A program made the position numbers and the translations under genes. Source: Nodosilinea sp. LEGE 07088 (lineage in GTDB: Bacteria > Cyanobacteriota > Cyanobacteriia > Phormidesmidales > Phormidesmidaceae). From it: DNA of 49,971 bases. Of the stretch, positions 13,664-20,942 are shown piece after piece (position 1 is the stretch's first letter; every line of letters begins with the position of its first letter). The stretch covers positions 1 through 49,971 of the forward strand of contig NZ_JADEWX010000030.1 in the NCBI RefSeq assembly GCF_015207395.1, given 5' to 3'. The notes below the pieces were generated by a model. That model had not been told where the DNA came from, made no database searches, and saw only the letters and a list, made by a program, of their open reading frames with translations.

Positions 13664-13847
13664 GTTTGTGCAGGCAGAGTTTGGGGTCTCTACCGATGAG
13701 GTCAGCACTGCACTAAACCACAACGACGGTCGCATTCAGTTCCCGATTATTCTGTGGCAGTACGGCTTTATTTCTCTCAGCCAGCTCGAACACCTGTTTG
13801 ATTGGCTAGAGCGCGAAAGAGCCTGCCCTGCCAAGCAGTCACTATAG
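13632..13847 (+). CDS. DUF2949 family small protein
   Basis: This 71-residue protein (ITRLVRFVQAEFGVSTDEV ... PIILWQYGFISLSQLEHLFDWL) matches DUF2949, a small helical family nearly restricted to cyanobacteria. It starts at ATG 13632 inside the end of the TPR gene, with GGAGG about 8 bp upstream, which decides the start. The overlap suggests translational coupling. No biochemical function is known; the LWQYG core is the conserved feature. Confidence 0.85.
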   Translation: MTLPQITRLVRFVQAEFGVSTDEVSTALNHNDGRIQFPIILWQYGFISLSQLEHLFDWLERERACPAKQSL

Positions 13848-13867
13848 GCAATAGGTGAACCGCTGTT

Positions 13868-13891
13868 TTGATGTCTGAGTTCAGGCATCAA
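13868..13891. terminator. Hairpin after DUF2949 gene
   Basis: TTGATGTCTGA and TCAGGCATCAA form an 11-bp stem (one G-U pair in RNA) with a 2-nt spacer that would open into a small loop. It lies 20 bp after the DUF2949 stop, with no strong U-run. Confidence 0.4.
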
Positions 13892-13997
13892 ATTGCACTA
13901 GCCGAAACTTATCGGCAGGGGAGAGATTTGCGATCGCGGGCAATAGTTCTGCAATTGATGTGGGCATGGCGATTAGCCTCATTACTTAAATCATAGA

Positions 13998-14035
13998 CTG
14001 TGAACCAATGATGGTTGTCAACCATTGGTTCACAG
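13998..14035. terminator. Strong hairpin between convergent DUF2949 and putA genes
   Basis: CTGTGAACCAATG (13998-14010) is matched exactly by CATTGGTTCACAG (14023-14035) across a 12-nt loop. It sits 25 bp past the 3' end of putA and between convergent genes, so it most likely ends or protects the putA transcript. No clear U-run follows on either strand. Confidence 0.5.
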
Positions 14036-14060
14036 CTTGCAGTCTTCCGTAGTTGAGTCT

Positions 14061-17060
14061 TTAATCGACTCCCTCGATCGGGGCGAAGCCCTGGCGCTGC
14101 ACATTTTCGCTGACGTGGCGGGGCTCCAGGAATTGCAGCAGGTAGTCGGGGCCACCGGCCTTAGAGCCCACCCCCGACATCTTGAAGCCGCCGAAGGGCT
14201 GCCGCGAGACGATCGCCCCCGTAATACTCCGGTTGATGTACAGGTTGCCGACGGCAAACTCATGCTGCACCCGCTCAATGTGAGAGGGGGTGCGGGAGTA
14301 AAGACCGCCGGTTAACCCATAGTCGGTGTTGTTGGCGACTTGCACGGCTTCCTCAAAGTCTTTGACCTTGATCACCGCCAGCACCGGGCCAAAGATCTCT
14401 TCCTGGGCGATAACCGCATCGGGGGCCACGTCGGTAAACACCGTGGGACCAACGAAGTAGCCACTGTCGGGGGCGGGCATTGCCAGGGCCAGGGTTGACT
14501 CCTGCTTGCCCTTTTCGATGTACTCCTTAATTTTGGCCTGGGCGGCGGCATCGACCACCGGGCCGACGGTGGTGCCGGGGGCTTCGGCGATGCCGACCTG
14601 GAGGGAGCGGGTCGCCTCCACCAGCCGGTGCACAAAGGTGTCGTACACCGACTCCACCACCATGACGCGGGAGCAGGCCGAACATTTCTGGCCGCTGTAG
14701 CCAAAGGCGGAGTAAACCACCCCCTGCACCGCCTGATCGAGATCGGCGCTCTCGTCGATGATGATGCCGTTTTTGCCGCCCATCTCGGCCACCACTCGCT
14801 TCAGGTGCTTTTGGCCGGGGCGCAGCTGGGCGGCCTCGGCGTAGATGCGGCAGCCCACGGCACGAGAGCCGGTGAAGGTGATCATGTGAATGTCGGGATG
14901 CTCGACCATGTAGGCCCCGACAGTGGAGCCTTTGGCGGGCATGAACTGGAGCACGCCCTTAGGAATGCCCGCTTCGTAGAGAATTTCGGCAATCTTAGCG
15001 CCGATTACCGAGGAGTTTTCGGCGGGCTTCATCAGGGTGCAGTTGCCCGCCACCAGCGACGCTACGGTCATGCCGGTGGTGATCGCCAGGGGAAAATTCC
15101 AGGGAGAAATCACCAGACCGATGCCGTGGGGGAAGTAGCGGTAGCGGTTGGTTTCACCGGGGTAGTCGTAGGCGTAGCCCGCGTCCAGCCGCTCCATTTC
15201 GTCGGCGTAGAAGCGGCAGAAGTCGATCGCCTCTGAGGTTTCGGGATCGGCCTGGCCCAGGGGCTTGCCCACCTCCAGCACCATCCAGGCGTTAAGCTCG
15301 TGGCGGCGGGCTTCCATAATGTCGGCGGCGCGGCGCAGAATGTCGGCTCGCTCTTTGGCCGGGGTAGCGGCCCAGGCGGGGAAGGCGGCTTTGGCTACAG
15401 CGATCGCCCGTTCGGCCTGCTCCTGGCTGGCCATGCCCACCTTGCCGATCAGCTCCTTGGGGTTGGAGGGGTTCACCGAGTCGAAGAAGGTCTCGGTGGT
15501 CACCGCTTCGCCGTCGATAATCGGGCTGTAGCGCTGGCCGATCTGCTGGCGCACGGCCTTGAGGGCGGCGAAGGCCTCGGCACGCTTGACGGCGATCGCA
15601 TAGTCCGTATCCGCCGCATTGGGGAACGGCGGCTCCCAATCCCCCCTGCCCCCCTGCTCCTTGTCTCCCGGGGCAAACTCCGGTGCCGCCAGCAGCGTCT
15701 CCACCGGGGTATCTTCCAGGTTTTGCCGCAGGAAGGAGCTATTGGCGGTGTTCTCCAGCAGGCGACGAATCAGGTAGGACATGCCGGGAATCAGCTCGCC
15801 GAAGGGGGTGTAGACCCGCACCCGGTAGCCCTGGTCAGCCAGGGTTTTGGCCAGCTTGTCTGCCATGCCGTAGAGCACCTGTAGCTCGATATTGCGCTTG
15901 GGGACCTTGAGTTCTTCGGCGATCGCCATGGCATAGGCCTGCGACCTGACGTTGTGGCTACCAATGGCGGCATACAAATACTCATGATTCTCCAGCAGCA
16001 GCCGGGTCATGCGCTCAAAGTTGGCGTCGGTGGAGACCTTCTGGCTGTAGACCGGGCTGGGCCAGTCGTTCTGCCGCGCGGTGATCGTCTCCTGGTCCCA
16101 GTAGGCCCCTTTCACTAGGCGCACGCTGACGGGGGTGCCCCGATCTTTGGCCCAGATCACCAGGTCCTTCAGATCGTCGTAGCTATCTTGCAGATAGGCC
16201 TGGAGCGTAACGCCAACGTCGTCGCGTTGGCGAAACTCATCCTCTATCAAGATGTCTTTAAGAATCGCCAGGGTGAGGTCTTTGTATTTGTACTGCTCCA
16301 TGTCGAAGTGCACCATCACCCCCAGCTCTTGGGCGCGGCGCAGCAGGGTGCGAATGGAGTCGCTGACCCCGGCCCGACTGCCCGCCTCATCCAGCGGGTC
16401 AAACTGAGAATAAAAGGCGGTCAGCTTCACCGACACCTGGACTTTGGAGAGTTCTTTGCCCTCGGCAACGTCGATCGCGTCGATGGTTTTCCAGTTTTTC
16501 GCGGCGTTCGACAGCTGCTCCATGATGTCGAGGTAGCGCTGTAGGTAGGCCTGGGCCTCCTCCTCGGTAATTACTGCCTCCCCCAGCAGGTCCATGGTGA
16601 AGGTGAGCTTGTCCTTGCGCATGCGCTCGATCGCCTTGATCGCCTGATCCATCTTTTCGCCCGAGATGTAGCGGTAGGCCAGGGTTTCAACGGCGGGGGC
16701 GACGGTGGTGGCGGCCAGCTTGCCGGGGGCCGAGTCGGGGTCGGTGAAGTTGAGCAGACCCTTGAGCACGTTGGGCAGCTCTACCTCGTCGGCAGACAGA
16801 TACTCCTGCAGGTGGCGGGCAATTTCTGGCTTGCTGCGCAGGGCGGGCAGGGCATCAATGAAGCGAAACAACTGCACCTTGAGGCCGGGGTTGGCCATGG
16901 CGAAATCCATGATCTTGTCGTCCCAGCGCATCTGGTCGCGCATCTGGGCGAAGAGATTTTTCTTCTCGCGGGTGGCCCCGAGCAGGGCGGTTGCGATCGA
17001 GAGGGTCTTAGCCTCGTAGGGGCGTGCGTCGGTCTGAGGCTTAATTGCTGGGGCTACCAC
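14061..17060 (-). CDS. putA: Bifunctional proline dehydrogenase / L-glutamate-gamma-semialdehyde dehydrogenase
   Basis: This 999-residue enzyme oxidises proline to glutamate in two steps, feeding electrons to FAD/quinone and then NAD+. Residues about 1-470 are the PRODH barrel (KVQVSVKLTAFYSQFDP, VRLVKGAYWDQE, AIGSHNVRSQAYAMA, VYTPFGELIPGMSYLIRRLLEN). Residues about 510-985 are the P5C dehydrogenase of the ALDH fold (SPWNFPLAITTGM, GRIYAEAAQ-like region after TFTGSRAVG, catalytic Cys in GYSGQKCSACSR, QEEIFGPVLAVIKV, RQPFGGFKMSGVGSKAGG). There is no N-terminal ribbon-helix-helix DNA-binding domain, so it is a short PutA without repressor function. Its length resembles other short bifunctional PutAs. 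Confidence 0.95.
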   Translation of the reverse strand: MVAPAIKPQTDARPYEAKTLSIATALLGATREKKNLFAQMRDQMRWDDKIMDFAMANPGLKVQLFRFIDALPALRSKPEIARHLQEYLSADEVELPNVLKGLLNFTDPDSAPGKLAATTVAPAVETLAYRYISGEKMDQAIKAIERMRKDKLTFTMDLLGEAVITEEEAQAYLQRYLDIMEQLSNAAKNWKTIDAIDVAEGKELSKVQVSVKLTAFYSQFDPLDEAGSRAGVSDSIRTLLRRAQELGVMVHFDMEQYKYKDLTLAILKDILIEDEFRQRDDVGVTLQAYLQDSYDDLKDLVIWAKDRGTPVSVRLVKGAYWDQETITARQNDWPSPVYSQKVSTDANFERMTRLLLENHEYLYAAIGSHNVRSQAYAMAIAEELKVPKRNIELQVLYGMADKLAKTLADQGYRVRVYTPFGELIPGMSYLIRRLLENTANSSFLRQNLEDTPVETLLAAPEFAPGDKEQGGRGDWEPPFPNAADTDYAIAVKRAEAFAALKAVRQQIGQRYSPIIDGEAVTTETFFDSVNPSNPKELIGKVGMASQEQAERAIAVAKAAFPAWAATPAKERADILRRAADIMEARRHELNAWMVLEVGKPLGQADPETSEAIDFCRFYADEMERLDAGYAYDYPGETNRYRYFPHGIGLVISPWNFPLAITTGMTVASLVAGNCTLMKPAENSSVIGAKIAEILYEAGIPKGVLQFMPAKGSTVGAYMVEHPDIHMITFTGSRAVGCRIYAEAAQLRPGQKHLKRVVAEMGGKNGIIIDESADLDQAVQGVVYSAFGYSGQKCSACSRVMVVESVYDTFVHRLVEATRSLQVGIAEAPGTTVGPVVDAAAQAKIKEYIEKGKQESTLALAMPAPDSGYFVGPTVFTDVAPDAVIAQEEIFGPVLAVIKVKDFEEAVQVANNTDYGLTGGLYSRTPSHIERVQHEFAVGNLYINRSITGAIVSRQPFGGFKMSGVGSKAGGPDYLLQFLEPRHVSENVQRQGFAPIEGVD

Positions 17061-17127
17061 GATACATGTCTCCTTGATTCCCTAGCTCTATCTTGAGGGA
17101 AAACAGCCTCTGTGGGGTTAGCGTGTC

Positions 17128-17370
17128 ATGATACTTTTCGCGCTCAGGGGTAGAGCTACAGCGGCCTATCATCGTGCCTCAATGGTGCAGACCAAGATAC
17201 AGGAATATATGATCAGCGGCGTCCGCCTGGGCTGGTTGATCCATCCCCAGACCCGACAGGTCGAAATTTATCGCCAGGGACAAGCGCCTGAGGTATTGAC
17301 CAACCCTACCTATCTCTCTGGCGAAACCGTTCTCCCTGGCTTTGAATTGAATCTGGCCCTAGTTTGGTAG
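17128..17370 (+). pseudogene. Uma2 family remnant (C-terminal part only)
   Basis: The open frame gives 80 residues, of which the last 60 or so match the end of Uma2/DUF820 proteins: TKIQEYMISGVRLGWLIHP, QVEIYRQGQAPEVL, and SGETVLPGFELNLALVW. The family's N-terminal two thirds, including the catalytic acidic residues, are missing, and residues 1-18 do not look like the family. It is a truncated remnant, probably non-functional, directly upstream of a toxin-antitoxin pair. Confidence 0.78.
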
Positions 17371-17461
17371 CTGTCAAGCCATGCTGACTTGAGTCAGCGA
17401 TGAAACAGTAGACCTATCGATTGTTCTAAAATTGGCGTAACCCCGAACAGTAACCACCACG

Positions 17462-17704
17462 ATGAAAGCCTACGAGCTACCGGCAACCGTTATGGCCAAT
17501 GGCCATTTGACCTGGCCTGACTTTCAGCTAGATCCTGCGCTAAAAGATGCTCAGGTCAGGGTGATTGTTTTGGTGGACGAGGCCAAAGACATCGGAGATG
17601 ATGAGTGGCTACAGGCGGCAGCTCAAAATCCTGCCTTTGACTTTCTGAGCGACCCTGAAGAAGATATTTACGAATTAAGCGATGGTAAACCCTTCGAGCC
17701 CTAG
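17462..17704 (+). CDS. Putative antitoxin of a PemK/MazF-type module
   Basis: This 80-residue acidic protein (MKAYELPATVMANGHLTWPD, ending EDIYELSDGKPFEP) lies immediately upstream of a PemK/MazF-like toxin and overlaps it by 23 bp. The beta-rich N-terminus could be a small DNA-binding or dimerisation part; the acidic C-terminus resembles toxin-neutralising tails. I do not recognise a precise antitoxin family, so the call rests on size, charge and coupling to the toxin. Confidence 0.68.
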   Translation: MKAYELPATVMANGHLTWPDFQLDPALKDAQVRVIVLVDEAKDIGDDEWLQAAAQNPAFDFLSDPEEDIYELSDGKPFEP

Positions 17705-18047
17705 GGGTAAGGTCGTCCTGGTTCGGTTCCCGTTTGATGATTTGGTGACAGCTAAGGTAAGACCGGCCTTGTGTTTGACCCATTCAATTGGTCCTTACCA
17801 GCATGTTCTACTAGCATTTATTACTAGCCGTATTCCAGATAGCCCATTGCCAACAGACATCATCTTCAAACCATCTCATCCTGACTTCGTTGCCAGTGGG
17901 CTGCGTAAGCCGTCTGCCTTGCGGTTGCACTACTTGATGACAGCCAAACTGTCTGTTATTTTGCGCGAGCTGGGAGTATTGTCACAGCCGACTCAGGAGA
18001 AGGTCGCTAGACGATTGTGCAGTCTTTTTATTGACCCAGTTTTGTAG
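17682..18047 (+). CDS. PemK/MazF-like type II toxin (growth-inhibiting endoribonuclease)
   Basis: This 121-residue protein has the PemK/MazF start pattern RGKVVLVRFPFDDL followed by AKVRPALCLT, then LLAFITSRIP and the later SALRLHYLMTAKLSVILRELGVLS segment. These correspond to the beta-barrel core of the CcdB/MazF superfamily, with the conserved Arg-Pro-Ala turn and a T/S strand present. Such toxins cleave mRNA when released from antitoxin. The ATG overlaps the antitoxin gene by 23 bp, typical of coupled translation. A complete length and intact motifs suggest it could be active. Confidence 0.82.
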   Translation: MVNPSSPRGKVVLVRFPFDDLVTAKVRPALCLTHSIGPYQHVLLAFITSRIPDSPLPTDIIFKPSHPDFVASGLRKPSALRLHYLMTAKLSVILRELGVLSQPTQEKVARRLCSLFIDPVL

Positions 18048-18052
18048 AACCC

Positions 18053-18577
18053 ATGACCGAAGACCCCCGTGCCCAAGCCCAAGCCCAGTACGTCATTGGC
18101 CAAGCTGCCTTCGAGCGAGGCAGCTACCGCGAAGCGGTAGAACGTTTTGAGGAAGCCGTTCAGCTGGCCAAGGCCGCTACCCCGCTTGGTGGGGAAATTC
18201 AGACCTGGCTGGTAAATGCCTATAGTGCCGTGGGGCGACAGCAGGATGCGATCGCCCTCTGCCAAATCCTCACTCGCCACCCCGATCTAGACACCCGCAA
18301 GCAGGGCAAAAACCTGCTCTATATTCTGCAAGCGCCCCAGCTCCAGCGCCCCACTAACTGGATGACGCAAATTCCTGACTTAGACGAGCTATCTGCCGAT
18401 GGAGCCAAAATTTTAGGCACCGCTGCCTACTCTGGGGCGACTAAATCTACCCCTCGCGCCAAACTTAAGGAACCGCCCATTGACCCCAGCGAAATCAACC
18501 GCAAAGACAACGGGTTTCTTTGGGTTGCGCTGGTGGGTGTTGCCCTGGTCTTGGGGGGGCTGGTCTGGCTGAGCTAG
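18053..18577 (+). CDS. TPR-like protein with C-terminal membrane anchor
   Basis: This 174-residue protein has an N-terminal helical-repeat region (AQYVIGQAAFERGSYREAVERFEEA, TWLVNAYSAVGRQQDAIALCQIL; residues about 10-90) like TPRs. A linker with IPDLDELSADGAK follows, and a C-terminal hydrophobic helix GFLWVALVGVALVLGGLVWLS forms a tail anchor. Small TPR proteins with a C-terminal anchor of this type are common in cyanobacteria; a specific role is unknown. It begins 5 bp after the toxin stop codon, so it may be read from the same transcript, but it is not an obvious part of the module. Confidence 0.75.
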   Translation: MTEDPRAQAQAQYVIGQAAFERGSYREAVERFEEAVQLAKAATPLGGEIQTWLVNAYSAVGRQQDAIALCQILTRHPDLDTRKQGKNLLYILQAPQLQRPTNWMTQIPDLDELSADGAKILGTAAYSGATKSTPRAKLKEPPIDPSEINRKDNGFLWVALVGVALVLGGLVWLS

Positions 18578-18690
18578 AGAATACAGCTCAGATCCCGATG
18601 TTCAAGGGATGGTCATTTGGGGGGATGGCATTGCGCTGGGCCAAACTCGGCCCGTATGATGTGAAGCTGCTGTCTAAACGCTGGATAACC

Positions 18691-19641
18691 ATGGTGAGCA
18701 TTCGTCGTTCGTGGGTTGCGGGGCTATCGAGCTTGCTGTTGCTACTGCCGTTGGGTGCCTGTGGGTCATCTAACCCAGACCTGGGCACCGCGCCCGAAAA
18801 TGACCCCGTTGCCGAGCAAAGCACCGAGCCCCTGGCGGTGGGCGCTATTCCCGACCAAGATCCCGAAAAACTCCAGCGCCTCTACGGCAAGCTGGCCGAT
18901 TACCTAGAGGCCCAACTGGGGGTGCCGGTAGAGTATAAGCCAGTGACCGACTATGCGGCAGCGGTCACTGCTTTTAGGGTGGGCGATCTCGATCTGGTGT
19001 GGTTTGGCGGCCTGACCGGGGTGCAGGCACGGTTGCAGGTGCCCGGTGCTCAAGCGATCGCCCAACGCAACATTGATGAACAGTTCCACAGCGTGTTTAT
19101 TGCCAATACCGCTAGCGGCCTGAAGGAATTTTCTGACATTCAAGACCTGGCTCAGCTCAAGGGGCGCACCGTTACTTTTGGCAGCGAGTCTTCCACCTCA
19201 GGGCGACTGATGCCCCAGTATTTTATGGAGCAGGCTGGCCTTGACATCGAGCAAGACCTCAAGGGTGAAGTGGGGTTCTCGGGCAACCACGATGCCACCA
19301 TCAAGCTGGTCGAGGCCGGTAGTTATGACGTGGGTGCGCTCAATGAACAGGTCTGGATCGATCGCCTGAGCGAAGGAGATGTCGATACCGATAAGGTGGC
19401 CATGATCTGGCGCACCCCGCCCTACTACGATTACCACTGGGTGATTGGCCCAGCAGTGGATCAGCGCTACGGCGAAGGCTTTGCTGACAAGGTGCAGGCT
19501 GCCCTCATGGCCCTCGACCCGGCTGTGCCCGAACAAAAAGAAATTCTCGATTTATTTGGGGCGGAGCGGTTTATTGCCACGACCAATGACAACTACGCCG
19601 AAATTGAAGCGGTGGGCCGCAAAATTGGCAAAATTCAGTAG
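18691..19641 (+). CDS. PhnD-like ABC transporter substrate-binding lipoprotein (phosphonate/selenate-type)
   Basis: This 316-residue exported protein starts MVSIRRSW and has a lipobox (LLLLPLGACG, Cys about 27), so it should be a lipoprotein. The body matches PhnD-type binding proteins: VEYKPVTDYAAAVTAFRVGD, LVWFGGLTGVQA, TFGSESSTSGRLMPQYFM, NHDATIKLVEAGSYDVGALN and WRTPPYYDYHW. The subgroup looks like the one often named putative selenate-binding protein, so the substrate could be an oxyanion other than phosphonate. The frame extends upstream to 18520, but ATG 18691 gives the proper signal sequence. It is coupled to the ATPase gene downstream. Confidence 0.85.
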   Translation: MVSIRRSWVAGLSSLLLLLPLGACGSSNPDLGTAPENDPVAEQSTEPLAVGAIPDQDPEKLQRLYGKLADYLEAQLGVPVEYKPVTDYAAAVTAFRVGDLDLVWFGGLTGVQARLQVPGAQAIAQRNIDEQFHSVFIANTASGLKEFSDIQDLAQLKGRTVTFGSESSTSGRLMPQYFMEQAGLDIEQDLKGEVGFSGNHDATIKLVEAGSYDVGALNEQVWIDRLSEGDVDTDKVAMIWRTPPYYDYHWVIGPAVDQRYGEGFADKVQAALMALDPAVPEQKEILDLFGAERFIATTNDNYAEIEAVGRKIGKIQ

Positions 19642-20383
19642 GGGCGAGCCGATTTTTCAGCTTGAGGGCGTGAGCTGCCGATTTGGGTCGGTGATGGCTT
19701 TGAGCGATTGCACCCTGACAATCGCCGCTGGGGAGCGAGTGGCGCTCATCGGCCCCAGCGGCGCGGGCAAAAGTACCCTACTGAGTCTGCTGAATGGCAG
19801 TTTGTCGCCCATCGCCGGACGGGTCGTCATCCTGGGGCAGGATGTTGGCCGTTTGAGCTCTAGAAAACTGCGGCGCATCCAGCGGCTAGTGGGCACGGTA
19901 TACCAGCAGCACCATCTGGTGGGCAACCTGGCGGTGATTCACAATGTCAATGCCGGGCACCTGGGCCGCTGGTCGCTGCCCAGGGCTTTATGGTCGCTGG
20001 TGTGGCCCCAGGCGGTGCCGATCGCGGCCCAGGCTTTGGCCCAGGTAGGCATTGCCGATAAGCTCTACGCCCGCACCGATCGCCTCTCCGGTGGGCAGCA
20101 GCAGCGGGTGGCCCTGGCGCGGGTGCTGGTGCAAGACCCAACGGCTATTCTGGCCGATGAGCCGATCGCGAGCGTCGACCCCGAGCGATCGCGAGCGATG
20201 ATGGAGCTGCTGTGCCAGCTCAATCAAACCACCGGCAAAACCCTGGTGATCAGCCTGCATGAGGTGGCGTTTGCGATGGCATACTGCGATCGCATGATCG
20301 GCCTGCGCCAGGGCCAAATTTGCTTTGACCGGCCTCCTGCCGCAATCACCGAGCCCATGCTGGCCGAGCTCTACCGGCTCTAG
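19586..20383 (+). CDS. PhnC-like ABC transporter ATP-binding protein
   Basis: This 265-residue ATPase has Walker A GPSGAGKSTLLS, Q-loop VYQQHHLVGNL, signature LSGGQQQRVALARVL, Walker B AILADEP and the switch His in VISLHEVAFAM. It resembles PhnC-type ATPases and should power the uptake system whose binding protein lies just upstream. The start is uncertain: ATG 19586 overlaps the binding-protein gene by 56 bp, and TTG 19625 is an alternative. No PhnE-type permease follows: the next items are a MITE-like repeat at 20416 and convergent ycf20. The transporter is therefore incomplete at this locus. Confidence 0.85.
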   Translation: MTTTPKLKRWAAKLAKFSRGEPIFQLEGVSCRFGSVMALSDCTLTIAAGERVALIGPSGAGKSTLLSLLNGSLSPIAGRVVILGQDVGRLSSRKLRRIQRLVGTVYQQHHLVGNLAVIHNVNAGHLGRWSLPRALWSLVWPQAVPIAAQALAQVGIADKLYARTDRLSGGQQQRVALARVLVQDPTAILADEPIASVDPERSRAMMELLCQLNQTTGKTLVISLHEVAFAMAYCDRMIGLRQGQICFDRPPAAITEPMLAELYRL

Positions 20384-20415
20384 GCACCGCTTTAGGCTGA
20401 ACCCCCACCAACACA

Positions 20416-20525
20416 CTAGTACTCGAAGGCAGAAATATTCCACCATTCCGGATCGCTTGGCTCCCTAGCTCCCCTGCCCCCTAGCCCTAAGGAATAGTAT
20501 CTAAACTTGCGCCGTGGAGTACTAG
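20416..20525 (+). mobile_element. MITE-like element, copy 1
   Basis: This 110-bp element is bounded by CTAGTACTCGAAGG at the left and CCGTGGAGTACTAG at the right, giving 14-bp imperfect terminal inverted repeats (two mismatches). It is about 95 percent identical to the inverted copy at 32139-32249. It has no coding capacity. The terminal CTAG (or a TA within it) could be the target-site duplication. It lies 32 bp after the PhnC-like stop codon. Confidence 0.82.
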
Positions 20526-20551
20526 GCCGAGCCCTGCCCCAGGCCAGCCCT

Positions 20552-20905
20552 CTAGCTGCCGAGCTTAAAGGCTTCCACACAGAGAGCATAGACTGCCCCC
20601 ATCTTGAAGCCGTTCAGGCAGTCAATCCAGAGGGGCTTGGGGATGGTCTTGAGCAACTCGGGGTCCCGCCAGCGGCGGCTGTAGACCAGCCAGCTAATCA
20701 GCTCGGCAGCAATGACTAAAAATGCGGACACGATCGTATCTTGTACGGCGGCCTGGCCTGCGATCGCCGCCAGCGAGACCGCCACAAAATAGCCCAGCAG
20801 CAGGCTAAGCAGCACCAGCGACACCCGCCGCCAGGGGTTGACTAACCACAGGCTCAGCTGATCGCCCAAATCGTCAATGAGGGTGCTTAAACGAGTGCGC
20901 TGCAT
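20552..20905 (-). CDS. ycf20: Ycf20-like protein (DUF565)
   Basis: This 117-residue protein matches the DUF565/Ycf20 family of cyanobacteria and plastids: an N-terminal MQRTRLSTLIDDLGDQL, the LVNPWRRVSLVLLSLLLGYF motif, and two to three hydrophobic helices (about 26-50, 55-75, 98-112). Plant and algal homologues are linked to non-photochemical quenching. The precise molecular role is not known. It is a membrane protein, probably of the thylakoid, and complete here. Confidence 0.85.
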   Translation of the reverse strand: MQRTRLSTLIDDLGDQLSLWLVNPWRRVSLVLLSLLLGYFVAVSLAAIAGQAAVQDTIVSAFLVIAAELISWLVYSRRWRDPELLKTIPKPLWIDCLNGFKMGAVYALCVEAFKLGS

Positions 20906-20942
20906 AGGCTAATTCTGGATGGAAAATAACGGTGCTAAAGGG

